Source: Hysterangium stoloniferum
Lineage: Eukaryota > Basidiomycota > Agaricomycetes > Hysterangiales > Hysterangiaceae
Assembly (NCBI GenBank): GCA_015178975.1
Contig: WHVD01000206.1
Location: 1 to 64,000 of the forward strand
Direction: 5' to 3'
Length of the DNA stretch: 64,000 bases
Part shown: in pieces, positions 53,351 through 64,000 of the stretch
Numbering within the stretch: position 1 is the stretch's first letter
How the letters are laid out: the number at the start of each line of letters is the position of its first letter
Program-made: the position numbers and the translations under genes
Notes under the pieces: model-generated
What the model saw: the letters and a program-made list of their open reading frames with translations, nothing else
The model's database searches: none
What the model was told of the DNA's origin: nothing

Positions 53351-54758
53351 CTTTTAACACTATGCATGTTTATCCTGATTATCTAAGGAAGCGGATACTA
53401 AATATTAAAGGTCCATTGTGGTAAGCCTCACCAGGTTTACAGTGTATTAAAAATAGTATGAGTTGACTCTATTGCAATACACAATATACAAGGGTTTAAT
53501 AAGCTTGTAATAAAAGTACTTTGTGTCTCAATATCTTGTGTCAGTTAGTGTAGCACCTCCTGACAATATAGGTTGGATGCTCTGGGAGGTGTATAGTGGT
53601 TCTGACACACATTAACCTCCAAATGCATGGTCCACAATTAGCATCTTCATATGAAAAGTTGCAATAATTGGTGGACTCCCCCTATAAAAAGGTGTGTTTC
53701 ATCATGAAATTTAACACAGTGGATATGCTTAACCAATGATCATGAGATGAACTTTGTGTGACACACAATTGTCATTATTTGATTTCCATGTTTGTTTGAT
53801 ATCCACAGCCTGAGACATGTGGCTCTTCTTGATGAGAGGTTTATTACAGTACACATGGATGATAAATTCAACACCCAGAGCCATGTAGAACAGTAGAGTG
53901 ACTATAAGAGGGGTAAGCAATGTAGATGTGGGTAGAAGACATTGACATATTACTGTAAAGACAGCAAACAAAACATACTTAGTTGAAGTATAATTCCAAT
54001 GAGCATACTGTAATTGTTGAGCCTAAATTGTTAAGGCAACACTAACAAGGCTACTAAAACACAAAGAAGGAAAAAGAGATAAGACAAGGATAAGGAGTAG
54101 ATGGATAGAAGTTCTAATAACTTGAGAAGATCACACTTGTATTTAGTGGAAATCCTAAGAGATTGAAACTGGGGTCTAGCTACATACAGTATGTATGTAC
54201 ATCCTGAGGTATTTACACTAAAGAAAAACTAAATAAAGTTATTATTAAGAAAGTTTAAACCTTAGAAGAAAATTAAATAAAGTTAAGTTTTACATTTGAC
54301 ATGTGTATATCAGGTGATTGTCACATGATTGTCATTGTACAGCTGTGAATGGTCTTTTGAGCTGTTTGTGTTTGCATGACACCACACATTGCTGCACAAT
54401 GTGCAACATGTGAGTCTTTGAGCTTGCATTCATGTTCACATGATGTCACACATTGTGATGCATGACAACTAAACTGAACTAAAATAAAATAAAATATATG
54501 AGCCTTGACATAAATGCACTACAGAATCTGATGTTCCAGATGCAATTCCACCACCTCCAGATTGAATGAGCAGGCACAGAGCACCAGCAGTGATAAATAT
54601 CTTAAGCAAAGATCAGTAAGTATGCTGTCTATATTGTCTAGAGCCATCTAGGAGAGCTAGCTAGCTCAGCTAGACTCAACTATACACCCTACTTTCATGA
54701 GATCCCTATTTACTAGTTGGTATAAAAGCTCATTATAGATCTAGGGAGGCTAGGGAGG
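53351..54758. repeat. Copia-like LTR N3 fragment and decayed repeats
   Basis: 53450-53530 matches N1 (TAGTATGAGTTG...AATAAGCTTGTAAT). 54300-54480 has several short inverted repeats around CACATGATTGTCA and CACACATTG. AGGCTAGGG is repeated near 54744. No gene. Confidence 0.5.
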
Positions 54759-55507
54759 TGTTACGACCATGTCACAACTGTGTCACAACCTGACGGTCCC
54801 CAAGGATATTACCATCGACTGACATTTCTAGTATAAATCAAGTCATCGTATCAGAAACTGTCAGTCACCCGACACTGATGTATGCCTTCACGGTGATCAA
54901 ACCCGTTTATGCCCCTGTCAAATTATACTCGTACTATCTGGTTATACTTTGATACATCCCTTTTTATTATGATGTATGATGATTCATTCTACTCTATGTT
55001 TCACATATGCCCGTATATACTTGTAACCCTTGGACTATTTCCTTTTTCCATAATCCTGCTCTCGGTTAATCATGGCCTCTGAACTTATCGTAACCTTCCG
55101 GTTCCTAGTCAAGTTTATTTGTCAATAATGTTTCTGCTCTTCCCTTAGTTAGTATTTTCTAGATGCCAATAACTTGTATATAGACCTGCTGTAATTGTAG
55201 CTACTAGGCAATCAGAATATCGACTCAGAACACCCACATACATCTCTATAAGTCTTACTCTAAGTATCCTGCTCTCCACCTGCTCGCTCACCCTTGGCCT
55301 CTGACCCCTTGGCCCGACACTTGGCTTATCCTTTGGTTCCGATCGGTAACTCACCATGAGGAGTTCAATAGGACTAGTCTTTTGCCCACCTGAAATTTAA
55401 GGACACCCGATGGTAACTTGCAAGGGTGCAGCACATAAGCTGAAGCCAAGTCCTTCCAATCGGTCCCCATTGGCCTACCAACATTAGTCAGTTTTCTGTT
55501 CTTAACA
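54759..55507 (+). repeat. Solo LTR, family B, copy B6
   Basis: 749 bp, TGTTACGACCATG...GTTCTTAACA, with perfect duplication GGAGG (54754-54758, 55508-55512). It was inserted into an AGGCTAGGG short repeat. U5 motif at about 55424-55453. Confidence 0.92.
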
Positions 55508-55719
55508 GGAGGCTAGGGAGGCTACATCAGGGATTTGGGAATGTCTACACCTGACACAAATTGAATTCCTTCAATTAAGTTGAATAATAATCATAATATA
55601 TTCTACTAAACTGAATACAGAAGCTTCATTCAATTAAGTATAGAATTGCCCTGTTGATGAAGTGAGAGACTAATACCAGTTGTGAAGGCTCACAGATGTT
55701 AATGTTGAAAAGTTTAATA

Positions 55720-56943
55720 TGTAAAATATTATTGGAAATCTTTCATACCACAGCTGTCTTTATTAAGTAAAACTGTTAGGATATGTACAGGGCGGGTTTC
55801 CAGAGAAACCCGCGGGATATCTGGTAGGACTTGGCTTCAGCTTATAGGCTGCGCCCTTGCTAGATCGTGTTGTCCAATTTCAGACAGGCAGACGGGAATC
55901 CTGGGGAGTCCGGGTGGGGGTCGTGGGTTGAGGGGTCGTAGGTCAGAGGTTGTGGGTTGTGAGTTGAGATTAGTGAGAGAGATAGATACGCCGGAGCCCA
56001 TGGGCTCCGACTAGTATGAGCAGTGTAATTCAAGTAGGAGTTTAGAGCGGAAAATGTATTAGATTACTGGGGGAATTTAAGCCAATTTTCTGACTGGATT
56101 GTATGTACAACATCTGCCAGTTTAAATAGACCGTGGAATGAATGTCATACCAAATCCAGTAATGATGAAACGAAACGAGCAAAACATAAAATGGGAATAG
56201 TAAACACCAAATTTGGTGTTAGGAACGGGACGGAATGGAGCGGAGTCCAAATAATGACAAATCATAAACCATAATGGGAAATGGAGTGGAAGCAGAGTCT
56301 GAATCGTGACAGGTCATTTGACTAAAATGGGAACAGGGTTCTGTTAGAGGGGTGACGGGTTTTCTGAGTGGGGTCTGGTGACTGATGCGTGGGATGAGGT
56401 CAGATATAGACAGAGATGGAGTCCAGTGGGTTTTCCGGTGACTGAAACACAACGTAACGAAGTTGAATGTAGACAAGTCTGATGTACGGAGTCCGGTGGG
56501 AATTCCAGTAAACTGATAATGGGTGTGTATAGGGTGCCGGTGCGTATAAGTTAGTGCCCGGAGTCCAGCAGGATTTCTGGTCGTAACAAAAACCCTCTAT
56601 ATATTCTGGGTACATTGAATCAAGTAGAAATCTGTTCAGATTGACAGATCCATTCTGAAGTAATACATATGTATTTAGAGGTGCCAATGATATACATATG
56701 CATGGAATGGACTATCTAAAGGTATCTATTTTTTAAAAGTATTAGTGTTTCAAACTACTAATTTTTTTTATTGTCTACTTGTGTCTGGAAAGATTCTTTA
56801 GTTTGCAATGTATGAGAGAGTTTAAAACTTTTTGACAGTTTTAAAAACCAAATTATGTTTGAATCACATCCCAGATGTTTAAATGACCTTTAGAGTATAT
56901 TAGAATTTGGCATACTTAATAGTTTTCAGATATCCTCCTAGGT
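55720..56943 (-). repeat. Dispersed repeat E, copy 2, split by LTR A7
   Basis: Inverted copy of 10661-11812 (both without their nested LTRs). Ends at CAGATATCCTCCTA near 56943. Confidence 0.7.
55774..56588 (-). repeat. Solo LTR, family A, copy A7, nested in repeat E
   Basis: 815 bp, TGTTAGGATATG...GGTCGTAACA, with perfect duplication AAAAC (55769-55773, 56589-56593). U5 motif (reverse) at about 55825-55854. Confidence 0.93.
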
Positions 56944-57514
56944 TAATAATACAGATAACTAATATACAATGGAGAGATTTTCTGACTGAGGTCCTTCACT
57001 CTTCTGATTGCCCTTTTATGCCTTTCTTCATTAAACTACATTAAACTATGACCTATGTATGAATGAAATGACATATGTATGACATTGAAATGAGACAAGT
57101 CAAATGTAAATTGAATGTTTGTCAAATAAATTTGAGGGTGTCGAAGATGTTGAATAGAATGTTGAGTTGGAGTTTTTGTTGAAGATAAATCAATGTGTCA
57201 AAGATGAGTCAAAGAGTTGTCAAAAGTTACCTTGAATATTTTGTGACAATTTTGTGACTGTGGCAGTTATGACAGTATCCTCCCTTTGCGACTGAGCCCA
57301 TGAGGTTGGAGTTTGAAAAATGTTCATCATCTATTTTCATCATCAATCAAACAATGTCTGATATTGAATTCAAAGGATTTGGTTCCAGAGCTGAGTTTTT
57401 GGGTTTTGGAAATGATAATAATGAAGTTATTGGCATGGGTGAGTGTTGTTTTGGGGCTTCTTGAAATTAATATTGATTAGTGATTTTTTAGAAGAAATTC
57501 CCAAAAAATGGCTA
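56944..57514 (-). repeat. LTR fragment (family P) with polypurine tract and internal end
   Basis: On the minus strand AAAGGGAGGATAC at about 57286-57274 is followed by TGTCATAACTGCCACAG, the layout of a gypsy polypurine tract and 3' LTR start. The LTR runs left to about 56944. No intact frame. Confidence 0.5.
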
Positions 57515-57821
57515 CAGTGGCTTCCAAAACTGTCCCAATGTTTTGGTAATTCTCAATAAATGTTTTATAACCTACTAAATAAATTTTCTAAAGTAGTGAA
57601 AATATTCTCACATATACCTTAGCCTACTAGCTTTGATATACCCAAATATTACATAATATAGATGGATATTGGTGTCACAGTGAATATTTAAAAATGACCA
57701 ATCATTGGGACAGTTTTGCAACCCTCTCTTTTCACACATTTCATTATATCATATTATATTCTAGAGGGCTAGGAAAATTACAATAAAAATCACATGACAT
57801 CTATTTGATGTTCTAATTAAT

Positions 57822-58483
57822 ATGTGGCATGAAATGTCACATTTTAACTATCATTCTTATCATGAAAGCTATTTCCCCTCTCAAAAGAGAACAAGCCATC
57901 TCCTACTGACCAGAGGAGGATCATACATACATCAAATCACCTCTGGGAAGCTAGATAATGCTGTCCAGGCCACACACTTCATCAATTCCATCAATGAATC
58001 CCATGTCTCATCCAAAACAGTTAGGCAGATCTTGAAACAGCATGGTTTAAAAGCTGTAGTCAAAGCAAAAAGGCCCTTGCTCAAGGCTCAACATAGAAAG
58101 CCAGGTTAAGCTATGCCCTCAGGTATGTACCAAAACTGGACTGTGGATGATTGGAAAAGGGTCTTGTGGTCTTATGAGAAGATCAATAAGATTGGATCAG
58201 ATGGACATCAATATGTGTGGAAGAAAGCTAGAGAACCACTTTCTGATAGGACAACCCAACTTACAGTCAAGTATGGAGGTGGAAATATCATGATGTGGGG
58301 CTGTATGGGTTGGAATGGAGTGGGAATGCTTGCAGATATTGAAGGAAGGATGGATTCTGCACAATATGTAGAGATCCTGGCTCAGCATTTGTCCCAGAGC
58401 ATTGAAGATTTGAAGATTCCAGCAGGTGAGGCCATTTTCCAGCAGGATAATCATCCTAAACACACATCCAAGATGGCACAAAA
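57822..58483 (+). pseudogene. Tc1-type transposase relic, catalytic Asp lost
   Basis: The N-terminal helix-turn-helix part contains ESHVSSKTVRQILKQHGLKA and a stop at 58107-58109. The core then reads WTVDDWKRVLWSYEKI, GGGNIMMWGCMGWNGVGML and AIFQQDNHPKH. In the first catalytic motif the usual Asp of WSDE is Tyr (WSYE). The second Asp is present. The C-terminal part with the catalytic Glu is missing, replaced by the LTR fragment from about 58485. Inactive. Confidence 0.85.
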
Positions 58484-58484
58484 C

Positions 58485-58644
58485 CCCTCGACCCACGACC
58501 CCCGCCTGGACTCCCGGGACTCCTGCCTATCCATCTGAAATTGGACAACACGATCTAGCAAGGGCGCAGCCTATAAGCTGAAGCCAAGTCCTACCGGATA
58601 TCCCGCGGGTTTCTCTGGAGACCCGCCCTGTACGTATCCTAACA
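58485..58644 (+). repeat. Family A LTR, 3' 160 bp, inside the Tc1 relic
   Basis: CCCCTCGACCCACG to TACGTATCCTAACA, with the U5 motif at about 58558-58587. Only the U5 end is present, joined to transposase sequence on the left and to the Tc1 right end on the right. Confidence 0.88.
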
Positions 58645-58692
58645 CATTTATTGAGAATTACCAAAACATTCGGACAGTTTTGGAAGCCACTG

Positions 58693-58842
58693 TACAACAT
58701 CTGCCAGACTATATAGACTGTGGAATGTATGTCATACCAAATCCAGTAATAATGAAATCCAAATTAGTAATGGTGGAATGAGATAAGTAAACACCAAATT
58801 TGGTGCTAGGAATGGAACAGAGCAGAGTGGAGTCTGAAACAT
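58693..58842 (-). repeat. Family A LTR, U3 fragment
   Basis: TACAACATCTGCCAG onward matches the U3 and promoter region of family A in reverse orientation. It abuts the Tc1 right end; the other side of the Tc1 element is unrelated sequence, so a rearrangement has removed the partner. Confidence 0.75.
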
Positions 58843-59508
58843 TGTAAGTTTGTTACTAGGAATATACCTAATAACCTGTGTGCAATGGTCAAGTCTTTAT
58901 GATGGTCACTAACACAGTTGTTTGTGAAACCAGTCTATAACTAAACACACTCGGAGCGAGAGGCTAGAGATCAGACCTTGGATGACATAATTGATGATGA
59001 ATACAAAAGGCTGATGTAAACCCAATGTCAAGGAGTGTAGAACTTCAACAATAAGAGACACTACAGTATCCCTTACTGGCCATAGGAGTGAGACTGAGAG
59101 TAAGACTTAAGCTTCTGACTTGAGAATGAGCTTTGAGTTTGAGATACCATGAAATTGCTTGTTCAATAGTGGGCAAAAGAGAGGCCCTTATATACATGAG
59201 AAAGCACAGGTCAAAACAAACATCTACAAATGATGACACAATAATGATGCAATATGGTGTGAGTCATCTCTGAGTCATCACAATAAGAATGTTAGTAATG
59301 CTGTGAATAATAAAAGGGGGAGGCTGTGCTGGACAATGAGAGAATGACAAACAAAAGATAAGATCAGACATGTAATATGGATAAATGGGGAAACACAATA
59401 GAACAATAGGAGAGACTGAGTCAGACAATAGGAGAGATGGAGTGATAGAAGTGATGGCTGATGAAAGATCAATGATAATGAGTCAGAAACACTCAAGAGT
59501 CCCATGAC
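58843..59508 (-). repeat. LTR, family Q
   Basis: About 666 bp, TGTAAGTTTG...CCCATGACA, with a TATATAAGGG on the minus strand near 59195. It lies next to retroelement internal sequence on the right, so it is a 3' LTR. Confidence 0.55.
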
Positions 59509-60249
59509 AATGTGTCATCCTCGAATGTTATGCTTGGATCCGAAATCTTGACAATACTACCAATCAATGAACTGATATTGGACATGTTCTGTTCCTAATT
59601 TTGAAGTATAAGGAGGAGCAACCAATATCTGCATTAGAACCAGGTGGTGAGTAGGCTCCACAACCATACAAGGAACACGAATCAACAATGACCTTGATGA
59701 GGCTCTACTTGACTCCCTTCTTGAACTGGGAACATCCTCAATGAGGGTCCTCTATGATCTCCTACTGGAGTGAACACTGCCTCGTAAAAGAATCCTTGTG
59801 ACAGTGGGGAACACTCTTGCTGGAGTACTCGATCAAATCAATAGTGGAAGAGTTCATGGGAGTTATTGTATAGATGAATAAAGACAGGATCGTCTGGAGC
59901 ATATGGGGGTTGAATACCTTTTTGATGGAGGTAACAAAGGTGTTCTTTTGAGGAGTATGAATAGGCTGGTTTGGGCTCATGTATGATGTCTGAGCATGAA
60001 GAGAATCAAGATGTTACTTCTTCAAGTTCTATTAGGGAGTGAGGAGTCAGTTTCGAGTAGGAACTGAGGGTTACTTTGGAGGATGATGCAGTGTTGAACA
60101 TGATGGAGTTTTTGCATGTCTGATTGATGAGACTTATTTGGCTGTGTAGAAGTCATCTTGAGTGCCAAAGTATATATAGGAATTTGTGCTTGAGATGTGA
60201 CATGAAACTATAGCCATATAAGTTGCTTTCTGATTGAACTCTCTACAAT
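59509..60249 (-). pseudogene. LTR-retroelement internal 3' fragment, broken
   Basis: Minus-strand open pieces in more than one frame, for example YAPDDPVFIHLYNNSHELFH, interrupted by stops, ending next to LTR Q. No motif I can assign (neither reverse transcriptase nor integrase). Probably a gag or 3'-end gene of an LTR element. Confidence 0.45.
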
Positions 60250-61393
60250 GTGACAGGTCATTAGACCATAATGAGAATGGGGCAGGAGCAGAGTCTGAAA
60301 TGTGACAAGTCATTTGACCATAATGGGAATGGGGCTCAGTTAGAGAGGTGATGGATTTTCTAAGTGGGGTCTGGTGACTGATGCATGGGACAGGGTTGGG
60401 GATAGACAGGGATGACATGTGCGGGGTCCAGGTGGGTATTCCGGTGACTGGTGTTATGACCGGAATTCCCGCCGGACTCCAGGCACTAACTTATACGCAC
60501 CTGTGCCCTATACACACCCATTGTCAGTTCACTGGAATTCCTGCTGGACTCCATACGTCAGACTTGTCTACGTTCGACTTTGTTATGTTGTGTTTCAGTC
60601 ACCATAAAACCCACTGGACTCCGTCCCTGTCTATGTCTGACCTCGTCCCACATGTCAGTCACTGGACCCCACTCGTAAAACCCATCATCCCTCTAACAGA
60701 GCCCCGTTCCTGTTTTAGTCAAATGACCTGTCACAATTTGGACTCCGCTCCCACTCCGTTTCCTGTTATGGTTTATGATTTGTCACAATTTGCACTCCGC
60801 TCTGTTCTGTCCCATTCCTAACACCAAATTTGGTGTTTACTATTCCTGTTTTATGTTTCGCTAGTTTCGTTTCATCATTACTGGATTTGGTATGTCATTC
60901 ACTCCACGGTCTATTTAAACTGGCAGATGTTGTACATACAATCCAGTCAGAAAATCGGCTTAGATTCCCCCCAGTAATCTAATACATTTTCCGCTCTAAA
61001 CTCCTACTTGAATTACACCACTCACACTAGTCGGAGCCCACGGGCTCCAGTGCATCTATCTCTCTTACCAACCTCAACTCATGACCTCTCGACCCATGAC
61101 CCCCACCCAGACTCCCTGGGATTCCCATCTGCCTGTCTGAAATTGGACAACACGATCTCGAAAGGGCGCAGCCTATAAGCTGAAGCCAAGTCCTACTGGA
61201 TATTCTGTGGGTTTCTCTGGAAACCCACCGTGTACATACCCTAACAACTGGTACATGAGATAATGAAGGTCAGGCATGGACAGGTCTGATGTCCAGGTTC
61301 CGGCATGTATTCTGGTAATTGATAACTGGTGTGTAAAGGGTGCAGGTGCATATAGGGTAGTGCCTGGAGTTCGGTGGGTTTTCTGGTTGTAAC
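60250..61393 (-). repeat. LTR, family A, copy A9, truncated and split by A10
   Basis: The U3 part of family A in reverse orientation, 60250-60451 and 61252-61393, ending GGTTGTAACA. The U5 half is missing at the left. The right end touches the duplication copy 2. Confidence 0.8.
60452..61246 (+). repeat. Solo LTR, family A, copy A10, nested in A9 in opposite orientation
   Basis: 795 bp, TGTTATGACCGG...ACCCTAACA, with perfect duplication ACTGG (60447-60451, 61247-61251). U5 motif at about 61165-61194. Opposite nesting gives an inverted pair of family A sequence. Confidence 0.93.
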
Positions 61394-64000
61394 AAGTACA
61401 GTGTGATTGGCTAGTTGGAGGTAGTACTAAACTAGAGACAAGGATTGTGAGAGAAAAATCCTATTTGGGAGATGGGAGACAAGGATTGTCCTAAAAGGAA
61501 ATGCTGGTGACAAGCATATTTTTGGAGAGGCCTTGTGTTCTGAGGCAGGGTAAGGGAAATGAATGTGTTTTTGGAGGAGCCTTGGGTTCCAGGGTAAAAA
61601 GGAATATGACTTGGGAAAGTGACTAGAGTTGAAATGGGAGATGATAATAAGGAGTGAATCCCAGGTGGAGTCCAGGCATGGTCCTTAATACCCACCTTGC
61701 TCCCAAAGTAATGCCTCCCTCCCTCCCCAACAACAAGACTGATGAACAAAAGGATAGACCTGGCTGTGTTACAATTTATCCTGAAAAAAAAAAGTTATAT
61801 GTATGTACATAACAGTGTTGTTATAGTAATTAAAAATAATAATCTTATGTTTCCTTGGCCTAATGGTTCTGCCTAGTTAAATTAATTGATGTGTTTTTAT
61901 TGAATATAAAGTTTTGAAAAATCCAATTTTTTTCTCATGGTCCTTGACCTTCAACTACCACCAATAACAACAACATCTCGATATTTCTCTCATGAGTTCC
62001 TCTGATGATGACTTGGATGTCCATGCCATGCAGGTGGAACTCTTTAAAGTGACAGAAGAAGGAATGAGAGGCCAATGAGAAGGTGAGGCAGGAGGTGCAA
62101 GAGTCTCCCTACTCCCCAGCAGGGGAGGAAAATGAGGCAACTGATGAGAATCAACTACAATATGAAGGGGAAGACAAGTCCCCCATTTGTGATGAATATC
62201 CCACAGATCCACCCTAGGAAAATGTGGTTGAAAAAACAAACATGAATTATGCTATCTGCACTATCAATATAGTGCCAATGTACCCCTAACGAATTCTGAA
62301 TCCAGGACCAGTAATTCAAGTGACATGTAGAACGAGTCAAAGTAGGTGTGTCAGGTCCACCATGATATAACCCACGCTCGTGCGTCAAGTCTGACATGGT
62401 GCATATGATCAGTTCCTGCCTATTGGAACGGCCGTTCCCACCGCCCTTTTTCAAGTTTAGACTACCACGGTCTGATAGGGGTATAGTAAACGCTCTATCT
62501 TTGAGGCAACTAGTGGTAAACATGGTTTGGTAGATAAGCCCGCTGTGCTGTAATTTTAAAGACCTCAAAGACTGCATCAGAAATCTTGCAACGTATCATG
62601 TGAAGATCTATAGATTTTGATTAGCCTGTCCCTGGCAGTGCTTCCTGATAGTTGAGTGAACATAAAGACGTACAGGTCCCTAGTCAGCCTTTATATCACT
62701 CTAATATCTGTCCCGAAATGAAAAGGTACGTCGATATGTAACAGATAATTTATTGTTATGACATTATTGAGGATTGTAGATTTCGCACGGCATTATCAAA
62801 CAAGTCACCGAAAACACCGAAAACACAAGCCTTATCGACACGTCAAGAACACAGGAGCGGAAGTTTTCACACGCTAGTGGACGATGTGATGAAGCGCATT
62901 CTACTTGAGCTCGACACCCCAGATTATTTAGCACTCACACTGGTGTCACGCCGAAGCAGTGCTTTGGCTATGCCATTCCTTTATCGAGAGATAAAGCTCC
63001 TCACTCCAGTCGGTAACAGTATTACTGTCGCCCATAAGCAACCTCTACAGAAGTCGCAGGCTCGTCTTCGTAAGACACTTACCACCCATCCAAGTTTATA
63101 TCTACACATCCAAAGCTTTGGATGGTCCCTGGGACACAAAGAGTCATTGCTTCCGCTCATGCATTGTGTGGCAGCAATGTCCAACCTTCGGAGAATCGAG
63201 CTCGTCAAGCCATATAACGGCCAGGAAATCGAGCCTCGTGAAGATTTCCTAAAATTCGTCCGTATTCTTCCCAAATGTAGGCAAGTTCTGTTGGAAGGAA
63301 ACATACCGGCAGAGGCCGCCCGATCATTGATTCATCCCGCTCAGCTCAGAGAACTATCTCTTGACGGCATGCCATCGCTGACGATCCCGCTACTTAGACG
63401 CCTCAGTAGTGGTGGTCAACTTGAATTTTCTAATCTCACATCCATCACTTTGAGATTCCCCAGGGGATATATGATGCATGGACCGGGTATCATAAATATT
63501 CTGACTGTATGGAAAGGAGTTCTCTTGTCTCTAAGAAATGTTTTGGAAGACATTACGCTTGGGGCAAGAATGACTCTAAAGGGCATAGCAGGGAAAAGGA
63601 TTATGGTCTCTCAACCACCTAAAGATGACTTCCTACGTGTTATCCTCCCAATATTTATGTCGCACAGATTCCCTCGTCTGGTGTCCCTTATATTAGAGGG
63701 ATTTCCTAACTTAATCACCGTGAACACGTCAGATCCGTGGTACACATGCCTGGAGGCGATATTTATCACAGTGCCGTCTTTGATGATCACTTCCCCTCCA
63801 AAACCTTGGGAACATCTTTGGAAATCGGTGTACGATAAGAAGGCAAAGGAATTACGGGCATGTTAAATCTTATTATATTACACTAAGAAACGTCTTTGAA
63901 GTTCTTCTTGTGGCCGGATTAAGTTATCTAGGTGTTCAAAGTCAAGGATGCCAGTGGGCTTCGCACATTCACGGAAATAGACATTGTTCATGGCATCAAA
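61394..64000. repeat. Segmental duplication, copy 2 (runs off the window)
   Basis: Direct repeat of 49744-52470. Differences include about 30 extra bp near 61450 and a loss of about 90 bp around the F-box stop codon (near 63848). The match continues to base 64000. Confidence 0.93.
62718..63866 (+). CDS. F-box-like protein, copy 2
   Basis: Join 62718-62725 and 62780-63866: 364 residues, same 8-nt first exon and 54-nt intron as copy 1. Unspliced, no ATG would precede the F-box, because the ATG at the site matching 51064 is ATA here; that site lies in the intron. F-box-like region at about residues 32-74 (VDDVMKRILLELDTPDYLAL). One residue is lost after IKLL. A deletion fuses the C-terminus to 3' flank, so it ends KELRAC instead of NDMWGFM. 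Frame intact; differences from copy 1 are scattered single changes. Function as for copy 1. Confidence 0.75.

Larger units (their letters stand above)
57515..58692 (+). mobile_element. Second Tc1-type transposon, relic, interrupted by an LTR fragment
   Basis: 48-bp inverted ends (CAGTGGCTTCCAAAACTGTC at 57515, inverted to 58692) with TA on both sides (57513-57514, 58693-58694). An inverted inner copy of the terminal word lies at 57703-57720. It is a different family from 8043-9633. Confidence 0.85.

Noticed and set aside
62877..63866. F-box copy 2 starting at GTG 62877
   Set aside because: Fungal nuclear genes rarely start at GTG; the spliced model from ATG 62718 keeps the frame and matches copy 1.

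Overview
The window is nuclear DNA from a filamentous fungus, most likely an agaricomycete basidiomycete. The evidence is short introns (about 46-71 nt, GT..AG), conserved fungal single-copy genes (an Msb1/Mug8-domain protein, an EFM7-like methyltransferase, a CBP3-like complex III chaperone), a fungal GH16 glucanase, F-box and RTA1-like genes, and a very high load of LTR retrotransposons. The species cannot be named from sequence alone.

Layout. 1-18.6 kb is almost pure transposon. It opens with a near-complete minus-strand Ty3/gypsy element (gag, frameshifted pol, one LTR), followed by solo LTRs nested in one another and a Tc1-type DNA transposon inside one LTR. 18.6-32.0 kb is a gene island: the Msb1/Mug8 gene, a decayed metallo-beta-lactamase-fold gene, a GH16 gene, a fold-back element and the EFM7-like gene. 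32.0-38.3 kb is again transposon (nested LTRs, a chromodomain-integrase relic, copia-like LTR sequence, tRNA-derived repeats). 38.3-44.2 kb is a second gene island: a small tail-rich membrane protein, CBP3, a retroposon with a 17-bp target duplication and a hypothetical gene. 44.2-64 kb is transposon-rich and carries a segmental duplication with two intact F-box-like genes, an RTA1 fragment and a second Tc1 relic.

LTRs. At least ten LTR families are separable; most copies are solo LTRs bounded by TG..CA. Seventeen have a perfect 5-bp target duplication and a few more have four of five bases matching, so insertion boundaries and order can be read off (T holds A4 holds B4; A5 holds A6; A8 holds M and L2; A2 holds Tc1; D holds B5; I2 holds H; A9 holds A10). 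I name families with letters local to this window. Unrelated-looking families share two transcribed modules: a 25-nt 5'-end motif about 33 nt after a TATA box, and a U5 motif built around ATAAGCTGAAGCCAAGTCC.

The strongest hunting leads are: (1) an 11-nt complementarity between the predicted transcript 5' end and the primer binding site of the gag-pol element, the signature of Tf1/sushi-type self-priming; (2) the U5 motif shared across families; (3) a dense heat-shock-element array upstream of a TATA box in LTR family M, resembling the heat-inducible ONSEN arrangement in plants; (4) the F-box segmental duplication with an 8-nt first exon; (5) tRNA-derived repeats and a target-primed retroposon. 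Gene models were built by hand from splice signals and reading-frame continuity; no database search was possible.
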